Notes under the pieces: generated by a model
What the model was told of the DNA's origin: nothing
The model's input: only the letters and a program-made list of their open reading frames with translations
Database searches by the model: none
NCBI RefSeq assembly: GCF_024171815.1
Contig: NZ_JAMTCJ010000002.1
Coordinates: 620,001 to 684,000 of the forward strand
DNA: 64,000 nucleotides
DNA from: Williamsia maris
GTDB lineage: Bacteria; Actinomycetota; Actinomycetes; Mycobacteriales; Mycobacteriaceae
Reading direction: 5' to 3'
Made by a program: the position numbers and the translations under genes
Shown: in pieces, positions 17,311 to 25,394 of the stretch
How the letters are laid out: each line of letters starts with the position of its first letter
Numbering within the stretch: the stretch's first letter is position 1

Positions 17311-18201
17311 ATGTCGTCAGTCAAGGGCAAGGTCGTTCTCATCACGGGTGCGGCGCGCGGCATCGGTGCCGAGACCGCGCGTGCGCTGGTCAAGCGAGGC
17401 GCGAAGGTCGTGATCACCGACGTCGACGAGTCGACGCTGGCCCTGATCGCCGACGAGCTCGGTGACAACTGCGTGAGCGTTCTCGCCGACGTGACCGACC
17501 TGTCGGCGATGGAGGCGGCCGTCGCGGCCGGTGTCGCCAGGTTCGGTGGCATCGACCTCGTCCTGGCCAACGCCGGGATCGCCAGTTATGGATCAGTTCT
17601 CAACGTCGACCCGGCGGCATTCCGCAAGGTCGTCGACATCAACATCAACGGCGTCTTCCACACTGTCCGCGCCGCGCTGCCGTCGGTGATCGAGCGCAAG
17701 GGCTACATCCTCGTGGTGTCGTCGCTGGCCGCGTTCGCGCCGGCACCGGGCCTCGCCGCCTACAACGCCAGCAAGGCGGGTGCGGAGAACTTCGCGAGCG
17801 CGCTGCGGCTCGAGGTCAAGCACCTCGGCGTCGACGTCGGCTCGGCCCACATGTCGTGGATCGACACCCCGCTCGTCCAGGACGCGAAGAAGGACCTCTC
17901 CGCATTCGCCGAGATGCTGGCCGGGCTGCCCGGACCGCTGAGCAAGACCACCACTGTCGACAAGTGCGTCAACGCCTTCGTCGCCGGTCTGGAGAAGCGC
18001 AAGCGTCGCGTCTACGTCCCCGGCTGGGTGGGCGCGCTGGGCTGGATGCGTGGCGTGATCACCTCGCCGGTGGGCGAGAAGGGCTCGCTCGACCAGGCGC
18101 CGCACATCATCCCCAAGATGGACGCCGAGGTCGCGGCGCTCGGCCGGTCAACCAGCGCCCGCAACATCGACAGCGGCGCGGTCGTCGAGTCCGGTCACTG
18201 A
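17311..18201 (+). CDS. Short-chain dehydrogenase/reductase
   Basis: 296-aa classical SDR. The cofactor loop is TGAARGIGAETARALVKRGA (about 11-30), and VITDVDES after the second strand indicates NAD preference. The structural motif is LANAGIAS, and the catalytic residues lie in SSLAAF and AYNASKAGAE. It ends with a long C-terminal extension (GWVGALGWMRGVITSPVG) seen in mycobacterial SDRs of lipid or sterol metabolism. ATG 17311 follows AGGGAG at good spacing. Its 3' end overlaps the convergent membrane protein gene by 7 bp. The substrate is unknown. Confidence 0.87.
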   Translation: MSSVKGKVVLITGAARGIGAETARALVKRGAKVVITDVDESTLALIADELGDNCVSVLADVTDLSAMEAAVAAGVARFGGIDLVLANAGIASYGSVLNVDPAAFRKVVDININGVFHTVRAALPSVIERKGYILVVSSLAAFAPAPGLAAYNASKAGAENFASALRLEVKHLGVDVGSAHMSWIDTPLVQDAKKDLSAFAEMLAGLPGPLSKTTTVDKCVNAFVAGLEKRKRRVYVPGWVGALGWMRGVITSPVGEKGSLDQAPHIIPKMDAEVAALGRSTSARNIDSGAVVESGH

Positions 18202-19526
18202 CTCGGTTCGTTGCCGCGTCTCTGTATCACCAGGAGCACCGCCACACACGCCGCGATCGCGACGATCATGGGGACCGCGACCTTCGCCGCGACCTCCAGC
18301 GACGGCGAGACGAATGCGTAGTCGATGCTCCGCGGGCCCGGGTCGGCTGAACCGATCGTGGTGATGTCTATGAAAACCGCCCGGGGTGCGAACATCCACA
18401 CCGCGGGCGCGGCCAGAGCGATCGCCAGCAATGCCGCAGCGGGCCGTGTTCCCCTCAGCAGGCCTGCCATGGAGAACGCCGTGGCGCCGGGTGCGACGAA
18501 CAACGCCGCGCCTGAATAGACCTCGATGAATGGCGCGTCTATCAGCAGGTAGGTTGCCGCGCACACAGCGAGAACGGTGATACCGACGACGGGTCGACCG
18601 TGTCTCCACCCGAGTAGCGCTCCCGCGATGACGCCGACGACGACCAGTAGCAACCACCAGCGACTGTCCGGCACCCAGTTGGTCTCGCCTGAGCGCGAGA
18701 TGGTCCAGGCGGCCGCGACCACCAGAAGCGCGCCACCTCTGGAGCCGACGATCACTGCGATGACGAGGATCAGGGCGACCTGACCGTAGGCGGGGTACCA
18801 CTCGTCGACCATGGCCGCATCGGAGTGAACGGTTGCCGTGTACCACCAGGTGACCAGGACCGACATGATGGCCAGACCACATCCCGCCGCAAGGGTGAGA
18901 CGCCCTGAGCGTGAAGCCGTGCCGGGTTCTGAGACCGGTTCCGATACGGGTGAGAGCGCCTGGCCCACAGCAGGATTGAGTACCGCGGCCAGCATGACCG
19001 ACAGGAGCAGCAGCGCTGTCGTCACCGACTCGACGGAAATGGCGGACATGGGTCCGTTCCCGCCGGGATAGAGGATGAACGGGTCGGACAGCGGCTCGCG
19101 GAGAACGACCCCGATGACTGTGCCGACGGCCAGGGCCGCCGGTGCCCAGTCCAACCGCGGAGCAACGGCGAGCGACCACCCCGCCACGCCGCCGAGGATC
19201 ACGCCGGCCAGGATCGACGTGACGTACCCGAGCAGGATCGAGTCGCCGGTGGTCCCCGCGAGCGTGGACACCAGGACGATCGTCGCGATCAGGGCCGTGA
19301 GGATGCGGGTCGTGCTGGAGAGGCGAAGCGATGCCATGAGCACCGCCACCGCGGCTCCCGCGGCTTGTACCGCGGGGGTGCTGTCGTAGAGCACGTGCCA
19401 GGACGGGGATTCGTTGTAGGTGCCGGTGGTGGCCGAGACCAGGGTCAGCGCCGCGGCCGCGCCGCTGGATGCACAGCCCAGGGCGAGCACCACCTGGCTC
19501 GAGCGTTTCAGCGAGGGTGTGATCAT
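18195..19526 (-). CDS. Polytopic membrane protein, unknown function (paralogue B)
   Basis: 443-aa protein with about 11-13 hydrophobic segments and short loops, which I do not recognise. Two regions recall the neighbouring 445-aa protein: an N-terminal extracytoplasmic stretch SWHVLYDSTPAVQAAGAAVA, and a central YSGAALFVAPGATAFSMAG. Both proteins also end with a conserved IDxxF-type loop, a last helix and a basic tail (QRRGNEPSQ). The ATG at 19526 overlaps the upstream paralogue's stop by 4 nt. The open frame continues upstream without membrane character, so the longer version was rejected. Confidence 0.75.
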   Translation of the reverse strand: MITPSLKRSSQVVLALGCASSGAAAALTLVSATTGTYNESPSWHVLYDSTPAVQAAGAAVAVLMASLRLSSTTRILTALIATIVLVSTLAGTTGDSILLGYVTSILAGVILGGVAGWSLAVAPRLDWAPAALAVGTVIGVVLREPLSDPFILYPGGNGPMSAISVESVTTALLLLSVMLAAVLNPAVGQALSPVSEPVSEPGTASRSGRLTLAAGCGLAIMSVLVTWWYTATVHSDAAMVDEWYPAYGQVALILVIAVIVGSRGGALLVVAAAWTISRSGETNWVPDSRWWLLLVVVGVIAGALLGWRHGRPVVGITVLAVCAATYLLIDAPFIEVYSGAALFVAPGATAFSMAGLLRGTRPAAALLAIALAAPAVWMFAPRAVFIDITTIGSADPGPRSIDYAFVSPSLEVAAKVAVPMIVAIAACVAVLLVIQRRGNEPSQ

Positions 19527-20860
19527 CGCGGTCCGATCTCTTGATCGGACGGAATCCGGCGGGTGATGACCCACGCGACGACGCCGGCCGCGATGAGGCT
19601 CAGGACCGAGGTCGCCACGGTGGTCTCGGTAGCGGATTGGAACCCGAAATGGTCGATGTCGGAGGGAGCGTCGGTGAGGGGTGTGTATGCGCTCCAGCCG
19701 AAGTCGGCTCCTCCGCGAAGAGCGCTCAGCGGAACGCATGCGGCCAACGCGGTGGCGATGACCGCGGGGTGCGTGAGCGCCGGTGACGACGACGGCTCCG
19801 ACACACACACGGCCACCGTGTAGCTCGCCGCGATCGGTGCGACGAACAGTGCGCCCGCCGCCGCGAGCAGTACAGAGGAGTCGCCGTGCACCAGCTGGAA
19901 CAGGACGACGACCACGAGAAGCGCGATCCCCGCGAGCGGCAGATCCCGACTGGACGCGGCCGCGGCCCCGAGGCCGATGAGAACAGCGACCACGACGGCG
20001 ATCACCCCGCCGACATCGGATACATCTGCTGCCGCACCCGTCGCCACCAGGGCCACGGCGCCGACCCACGCCAACCCGGTCCGACCCGGCATGACGAGGG
20101 CAACGGCGAGCACGATGGCGATCGCCATACTGCCGAACACCCATCCGGGCGGCGAGATCCCGCCACCGGTGGACCTGGACTCGTTCAACCAGAAGCTCAG
20201 GAGAACGATCGCCACGGGGACACCGACGCCGGTGATGATGACCGTGGTGTCAGGCCGCCCGATGACCACCGATGTGGTTCCCCTGATCTTAGAGGCGTAG
20301 ACCACGAGCGCGATCAACGCCACGACGGCGCCGACAAGGGTCGCGATTCTGGGGTTCGATTCCATCGCCACGAGAGTGCTGACGCCGTACTCGGCAGACC
20401 TGCGGTTCCCACTGAACCCACCGAACGACGACTGAACCGACTGTGCGAGTAGGAATCCGGCGACGACACCGGCTGCGAGACCGATCCGACCCGCACGACC
20501 ACCGGTTGACGGGTCCGGCTGAGTCACCACCGCGAGTGACCCCAGCACCAGTCCGCCCGCGATCGCGGTCGGATACCCGATGCCCTGCTCGTTCGTCATC
20601 GTGAAGGCGAGAACCGCCAGCGCTGTCAACCCGACGGCAGCGCCGACGAGTGCAATCACGAGGCGGCGCAGCGAGACCGCGACCACCAGTGCCGCGAGTA
20701 CGGCCGCGGCGGAAAATGCCGGGCTGCTGTCGAAGAAGCTGCCCCACCGCGAGCCGACGAAAGCGGAATCAAACACCTGGAACGTGGCGGGACCGAGGAG
20801 CGAGACGACGGCGACCGCCGCTCCGACCGCGGCAGCCACCACAGCCGACAGAGATCTCAT
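19523..20860 (-). CDS. Polytopic membrane protein, unknown function (paralogue A)
   Basis: 445-aa integral membrane protein with about 12 hydrophobic segments, first of a two-gene unit. Features shared with the downstream gene are WGSFFDSSPAFSAAAVLAAL near the N-terminus, LLAAAGALFVAPIAASYTVA in the centre, and IDHFGFQSATETTVATSVLS before the last helix. This suggests an old tandem duplication. No transporter signature, active-site motif or signal peptide is evident. The coupled translation (ATGA) suggests the two act together, perhaps as a heteromer. Confidence 0.75.
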   Translation of the reverse strand: MRSLSAVVAAAVGAAVAVVSLLGPATFQVFDSAFVGSRWGSFFDSSPAFSAAAVLAALVVAVSLRRLVIALVGAAVGLTALAVLAFTMTNEQGIGYPTAIAGGLVLGSLAVVTQPDPSTGGRAGRIGLAAGVVAGFLLAQSVQSSFGGFSGNRRSAEYGVSTLVAMESNPRIATLVGAVVALIALVVYASKIRGTTSVVIGRPDTTVIITGVGVPVAIVLLSFWLNESRSTGGGISPPGWVFGSMAIAIVLAVALVMPGRTGLAWVGAVALVATGAAADVSDVGGVIAVVVAVLIGLGAAAASSRDLPLAGIALLVVVVLFQLVHGDSSVLLAAAGALFVAPIAASYTVAVCVSEPSSSPALTHPAVIATALAACVPLSALRGGADFGWSAYTPLTDAPSDIDHFGFQSATETTVATSVLSLIAAGVVAWVITRRIPSDQEIGPR

Positions 20861-20927
20861 GGCGTCACGATCTCACGTACGTACCCCAGTCGACCGTTTT
20901 ACGAACTAATGAGATCGCGCGAAGCGC

Positions 20928-22184
20928 TCAGGCCACGGATTCGACGGGCTCCCGGGCGACGTTGGTGATGACCAGTCCGGCGAGCACGGCACCGACCACC
21001 ATCAGGACGCCGACGTATCCCGCGACACCGACCCAGCCGAACGCCGAGAACGCGATACCCCCGAGGGCGCCGGCGACCGAACTGCCGAGGTAGTACCCGA
21101 AGAGGTACAGCGACGAGGCCTCGGCGCGGTGGTCGCTGGCGCGGGCGCCGACCCAGCTGCTCGCCACGGAGTGCGCACCGAAAAAGCCTGCGGTGAAGAA
21201 GAACACGCCGACGAGGGTGCTCGGGAGGAAGTCGGGCACGGTCACCACGAGTCCGACCGCCATCACGGCGATGGAGACACCGAGGACACGGCCCCGACCG
21301 TGACGGTCCGACATGCGCCCGGCGTAGGTGGAGGAGAAGGTCCCCGCCAGGTACATGAGGAACACCAGGCTGACGATGCTCTGCGGCAACGAGAACGGGG
21401 AGTCGAGCAGTCGGTAGGCGAGGAAGTTGTAGACCGTGACGAACCCGCCCATCAGCACGAACGCCAAACCGAACAGACACAGCATCGGGGTGTCACGCAG
21501 ATGCCCGGACAGGTTCGACAGCGTCGTCCGGATGGTGACGCGTTGGGGTGCGAAGTTCTTCGACGCCGGGACCAGCTTGATGAACACCAGCGCGAACGCC
21601 AGCGAGACCAGGCACGCGATCTCCAGGGCCCATCGCCAGTCGACGACATCGGCGGCCAGACCCGGGACGAGTCGTCCGGTCAATCCACCGATCGTGGTGC
21701 CGGACACGTAGTAGCCCATGGCCTTTCCCAGCGACGGGCCATCGATCTCCTCGGCGAGGTACGCCATCGCGACGGCGGGGACACCGGCACACAGGATGCC
21801 GACGAGCGCACGCCCCCCGAGCAGTATCTCGATACTCGGCGACCACGGCAGCAACAGCCCGAGGACCGACGCGGCGATCGCGGAGATGACCATCACGCGG
21901 ATGCGCCCGTAGCGCTCCGACAGCACGCTCGCCGGGATGATGGCCAACGCCAGCATGCCGGTCGTCAACGACACGGTGAGTGCGGACGTGGTGGGCGAGA
22001 CCCCGAAGTGGTCGGAGAACACCGGCAGCATCGCCTGCACGTGATACATCGCCATGAAGGCGGCCATACCCGCCGCGAACAGCGCGATCGTCGCCTTACG
22101 GAACGGCACCGACCCCGCCTGGTGGCCGGTCGGCGCGAGGGCACCGTTCCCCGTGGCCTGGTACGTCGAAGCAGTTGCAGTCAT
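20928..22184 (-). CDS. MFS transporter (YnfM-like)
   Basis: 418-aa major facilitator with 12 predicted membrane segments. The motif A region after helix 2 is SVLSERYGRIRVMVISAIAA, and the equivalent loop in the second half is GRMSDRHGRGRVLGVSI. The YHVQAMLPVFSDHFGVSPTT opening resembles E. coli YnfM/YdhP-type exporters, and YnfM is likewise divergent from a LysR gene. The start at 22184 follows GGGGCGAG; an upstream in-frame start is less likely. It is probably controlled by the LysR protein at 22285. The substrate is unknown. Confidence 0.9.
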   Translation of the reverse strand: MTATASTYQATGNGALAPTGHQAGSVPFRKATIALFAAGMAAFMAMYHVQAMLPVFSDHFGVSPTTSALTVSLTTGMLALAIIPASVLSERYGRIRVMVISAIAASVLGLLLPWSPSIEILLGGRALVGILCAGVPAVAMAYLAEEIDGPSLGKAMGYYVSGTTIGGLTGRLVPGLAADVVDWRWALEIACLVSLAFALVFIKLVPASKNFAPQRVTIRTTLSNLSGHLRDTPMLCLFGLAFVLMGGFVTVYNFLAYRLLDSPFSLPQSIVSLVFLMYLAGTFSSTYAGRMSDRHGRGRVLGVSIAVMAVGLVVTVPDFLPSTLVGVFFFTAGFFGAHSVASSWVGARASDHRAEASSLYLFGYYLGSSVAGALGGIAFSAFGWVGVAGYVGVLMVVGAVLAGLVITNVAREPVESVA

Positions 22185-22245
22185 CTCGCCCCTTTCCCTT
22201 GCAAACGATGCCACCCGCGGACTTAGATGTGAAATGAATGGTTTG

Positions 22246-22269
22246 TGCAATGTTTATGCGCTGATTGCA
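22246..22269. promoter_or_regulatory. Candidate LysR operator between MFS and LysR genes
   Basis: Inverted repeat TGCAAT (22246-22251), 12-nt spacer, ATTGCA (22264-22269). This is close to the T-N11-A dyad layout used by LysR proteins. It sits in the 100-bp divergent gap, just before the LysR start, where autoregulation and MFS control usually meet. Confidence 0.5.
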
Positions 22270-22284
22270 TAACGGGGAGGGTCG

Positions 22285-23163
22285 ATGCTGGGCGACACCG
22301 AATGGTTCGTGGACCTCGCGGAGTCCGAGAACGTCTCCGCGACCGCCCGCCGACTGCACATCTCCCAGCCGACGCTGTCGCGGATGCTCGCCCGACTCGA
22401 ACGCGAACTGGGCACGCCGCTGTTCGACCGGCACGGCAAGCGCCTCGCGCTCAACGATCGCGGACGCATCTTCCTCACCCACGCACGGCGGGCGCGTGCC
22501 GAGCTCGAGGCCGCACGTCATGAGATCGCCGACCTCATCGACCCGGTGGAGGGGACCATCCACCTGTCGTTCCTGCACTCCTTCGGCATCCGCCTGGTCC
22601 CGGAGTTGATCGGCGACTTCCGCCGCGAGGCCCGGGTCGCGTTCACGTTGACCCAGGACGCGGCCGAGACGATCGTCGACCACGTGCGAGCGGGCGCCGC
22701 CGACCTCGCGATCGTCTCGCCTCGACCGGCGGGTACCGATGTGGTGTGGTCACCGCTGCTCCGACAACGCCTGGGCCTCGCCGTCCCGGGTGATCACCGA
22801 CTCGCCGGCCGGTCCGAGGTGTCGCTGGGGGAGGTGTCCGAGGAGCCGTTCGTGTCGATGGCGCAGGGGTTCGGTATGCGTCGGATCCTCGAAGAGCTCT
22901 GTGCCGAAGCCGATTTCCGCCCCGACATCACCTTCGAGTCCAGTGAGCTCGGGACGGTGGCCGGACTTGTCGGCGCCGGACTGGGGGTCGCGGTGCTGCC
23001 CATCGAGGACGCGCCGCAGGTCCCGACGTCGGTGTCGGTGATCCCGCTGGCGGGCTCGCGGACGTGGCGCGAGATCGGCATCATCTGGCAACGCGACCGG
23101 CCCCTGTCGCCGGCCGCGGCGCGGTTCCGGGACTTCGTGGTCGCGCGCTCGCAGCGGGAGTGA
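22285..23163 (+). CDS. LysR family transcriptional regulator (YnfL-like)
   Basis: 292-aa LysR regulator. The N-terminal winged helix has [20 protein letters not shown] and [20 protein letters not shown] (about residues 8-50). The inducer-binding domain (about 90-285) contains [20 protein letters not shown] and [21 protein letters not shown] precedes the ATG. It is divergent from the MFS exporter, the classical arrangement for a LysR gene and its target. The inducer is unknown. Confidence 0.92.
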   Translation: MLGDTEWFVDLAESENVSATARRLHISQPTLSRMLARLERELGTPLFDRHGKRLALNDRGRIFLTHARRARAELEAARHEIADLIDPVEGTIHLSFLHSFGIRLVPELIGDFRREARVAFTLTQDAAETIVDHVRAGAADLAIVSPRPAGTDVVWSPLLRQRLGLAVPGDHRLAGRSEVSLGEVSEEPFVSMAQGFGMRRILEELCAEADFRPDITFESSELGTVAGLVGAGLGVAVLPIEDAPQVPTSVSVIPLAGSRTWREIGIIWQRDRPLSPAAARFRDFVVARSQRE

Positions 23164-23224
23164 GCTGCACGTGGGTACCGTTGAGGGCAACGCGATCAGT
23201 TGCAGTGACTCGAGGAGGTACGCG

Positions 23225-23803
23225 ATGTCGGTGACCCTGGCCAAGGGTGGGAATGTCTCGTTGAGCAAGGAGGCGCCCGACCTCCGTGCGGTGAGCGTCG
23301 GACTCGGATGGGATGTCCGTTCCACCAACGGTGCGGACTTCGACCTCGACGCGAGCGTCCTCGCCGTCGGCACGAATCGGAAAGTGTTGTCGGACAACTA
23401 CTTCGTCTTCTACAACAACCTGACCTCGCCCGACGGCGCGATCGTCCACACCGGTGACAACCTCACCGGCGAGGGTGAGGGAGACGACGAGTCGGTCAAC
23501 GTCGACCTCAAGGCCGTCGACCCCGGGGTCGACTCGATGGTCTTCGCGGTGACCATCCACGACGCGGAGAACCTGGGCCAGAACTTCGGTCAGGTCATCA
23601 ACGCGTTCATTCGCGTGGTCAACAGCGACGACGGCCGCGAGCTGGCGCGCTACGACCTGAGCGAGGACGCCTCGACCGAGACCGCGATGGTGTTCGGCGA
23701 GCTGTACCGGCGCAACGCTGAATGGAAGTTCCGAGCGGTCGGCCAGGGCTACGCCAGCGGGTTGGCCGGCATCGCCCGTGACTTCGGCGTAAACATCGGC
23801 TGA
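23225..23803 (+). CDS. TerD family protein
   Basis: 192-aa TerD-domain protein covering the whole fold. It has [20 protein letters not shown] at the N-terminus, the GLGWDVR(x)nDFDLDAS calcium-binding signature, and the second acidic site [17 protein letters not shown]. TerD proteins bind Ca2+ and are linked to stress and tellurite responses, with unclear mechanism. ATG 23225 follows an excellent GAGGAGGT site, so the earlier in-frame start was dropped. It is followed 4 bp later by the haloalkane dehalogenase gene, an unusual partner. Confidence 0.93.
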   Translation: MSVTLAKGGNVSLSKEAPDLRAVSVGLGWDVRSTNGADFDLDASVLAVGTNRKVLSDNYFVFYNNLTSPDGAIVHTGDNLTGEGEGDDESVNVDLKAVDPGVDSMVFAVTIHDAENLGQNFGQVINAFIRVVNSDDGRELARYDLSEDASTETAMVFGELYRRNAEWKFRAVGQGYASGLAGIARDFGVNIG

Positions 23804-23807
23804 GGCG

Positions 23808-24683
23808 ATGGATGTCTACCGCACCCCCGACGAGCGCTTCGCGAATCTGCCGGGCTGGGATCACGAGCCCCGCTACCTCGAGTCCGACGGCCTGCGTATC
23901 CATCACGTCGACGTGGGGTCCGGTGACCCGATCGTGTTGTTCCACGGCGAACCGACCTGGAGCTATCTGTACCGGAAGATGATCGGTCCGTTGGCCGCCG
24001 CAGGCAATCGCGTGATCGCCTACGACCACGCGGGTTTCGGGCGGTCCGACAAACCCACCGACCGCGACTGGTACACCTACGATCGGCACTCCGCCATCGC
24101 CGACGACGTGCTCGACCAGCTGCAGGTCACGCGCGCGACCGTGGTCGTACAGGACTGGGGCGGCCCGATCGGTCTGCGGTGGGCGGTCGAGCACGCCGAT
24201 CTCGTCGACCGGATCGTCATCATGAACACGGGACTGTTCACCGGGCGGGTGAGCCGAGGATTCCTCGCCTGGCGCGACTTCGCCGAGAAGAACCCCGATC
24301 TGCCGGTCGGGACGATCGTGGGAGGGGGCACCGCGACCGACGTGCCCGCCGACGTCATCGCCGCCTACGACGCACCGTTCCCCACCGCAGAGTCGAAAGC
24401 CGGAGCCGCCCAGTTCCCGCTGATCGTCCCGGTCGACGAGTCCGCTGCGGGCGCCGCCGTGATGGCCCGTGTTGCCGACGAACTCTCACGGTGGGACAAG
24501 CCGGCGTTGCTGGCCTTCTCCGACAGCGACCCGGTCTTCCCGCACCCGCGCTCGGGACAGGCGTTCATCGACCTCATGCCGACGGTCGAGGACCAGGTGA
24601 CCATCACCGGGGCCGCGCACTTCCTGCAGGAGGACCGCGGCGAGCAGATCGCCGACGAGATCATCGAATGGATGAGGTCGTGA
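23808..24683 (+). CDS. Haloalkane dehalogenase (HLD-I, DhlA/DmbB-like)
   Basis: 291-aa alpha/beta hydrolase that should cleave carbon-halogen bonds by nucleophilic displacement. The oxyanion segment is HGEPTWSYLYR. The nucleophile is D116 in VVQDWGGPIGLR, followed by the halide-stabilising Trp. The catalytic acid is in AFSDSDPVFPH and the base His in TGAAHFLQED. A cap domain lies between. The N-terminus MDVYRTPDERFANLPGW is almost that of DmbB (Rv2296). It is in a run with TerD (4-bp gap) and the EEP gene (3-bp gap). The natural substrate is unknown. Confidence 0.92.
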   Translation: MDVYRTPDERFANLPGWDHEPRYLESDGLRIHHVDVGSGDPIVLFHGEPTWSYLYRKMIGPLAAAGNRVIAYDHAGFGRSDKPTDRDWYTYDRHSAIADDVLDQLQVTRATVVVQDWGGPIGLRWAVEHADLVDRIVIMNTGLFTGRVSRGFLAWRDFAEKNPDLPVGTIVGGGTATDVPADVIAAYDAPFPTAESKAGAAQFPLIVPVDESAAGAAVMARVADELSRWDKPALLAFSDSDPVFPHPRSGQAFIDLMPTVEDQVTITGAAHFLQEDRGEQIADEIIEWMRS

Positions 24684-24686
24684 ACG

Positions 24687-25394
24687 ATGGTCGGTCCCGA
24701 TGAGATCACCGTGGGTACCTGGAACACCGAGTGGGCGCCGGGCAAGGGCATCCGGGCGACGATGGTTCGCGAGCGCCTGGCCGCCGCGAACGCGGATGTT
24801 CTCGTCGTCACCGAAGGACGACGCGACCTGCTCCCGGACGGCGGACACGTCGCCGATGGTGGCGACGACTGGGGCTATGGGCAGCAGCGTGACCGCCGCA
24901 AGGTGATCGCGTGGTCGAGGTGGCCACTCACCGGCATCGAGTACATCACCACAGGCGGGGGAGCCGGACGGGTGATCAGCGCATTAACCGCCGCACCGAC
25001 CGGGCAGATACGCATTCTTGCCGTGTGCATTCCGTGGTCACGAGCCCATGTCAGCACCGGGAGGCGAGACGCCACGGCGTGGTCGGAACATCTCGACTGC
25101 CTCGATCAGCTCGAGGCGCTGAACGCACACTTCGACAGGAACGTCCCGACCGTTGTCGCAGGCGACTTCAATCAGCGTGTCCCCCGGGGAAAGCAGCCGG
25201 CTCATGTCGCCACCCGGCTCGCCGAAGTCCTCGACCCTTGGGTTGTCCATACCGCCGGCGACGTCGAGCACGGCCCCCTGATCGACCACATCGCGTCCGA
25301 TCTGACCTGCACGGAAATGCGCACCTGGCCAGGTCATTCGGGTGATCACCGGCTCAGCGATCACTCCGGCGTCGTGTGTCGGCTGACGCCGTGA
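24687..25394 (+). CDS. Endonuclease/exonuclease/phosphatase (EEP) fold protein
   Basis: 235-aa protein with the EEP metal-dependent phosphodiesterase fold. Active-site elements are TWNTEW (Asn), VVTEGRRD (Glu), VVAGDFNQRVPRG (Asp, Asn), GPLIDHIASD (Asp) and HRLSDHSGVV (Asp-His pair). All key residues are present, so it is probably active, but nuclease cannot be told from phospholipid or inositol phosphatase activity. It starts 3 bp after the haloalkane dehalogenase stop, so it is likely co-translated, and ends next to the convergent DUF222 gene. Confidence 0.87.
   Translation: MVGPDEITVGTWNTEWAPGKGIRATMVRERLAAANADVLVVTEGRRDLLPDGGHVADGGDDWGYGQQRDRRKVIAWSRWPLTGIEYITTGGGAGRVISALTAAPTGQIRILAVCIPWSRAHVSTGRRDATAWSEHLDCLDQLEALNAHFDRNVPTVVAGDFNQRVPRGKQPAHVATRLAEVLDPWVVHTAGDVEHGPLIDHIASDLTCTEMRTWPGHSGDHRLSDHSGVVCRLTP

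Noticed and set aside
19527-20144. N-terminal extension of the 443-aa membrane protein
   Set aside because: Arg/Gly-rich, not hydrophobic, and overlaps the upstream paralogue out of frame. ATG 19526 gives a normal membrane protein.
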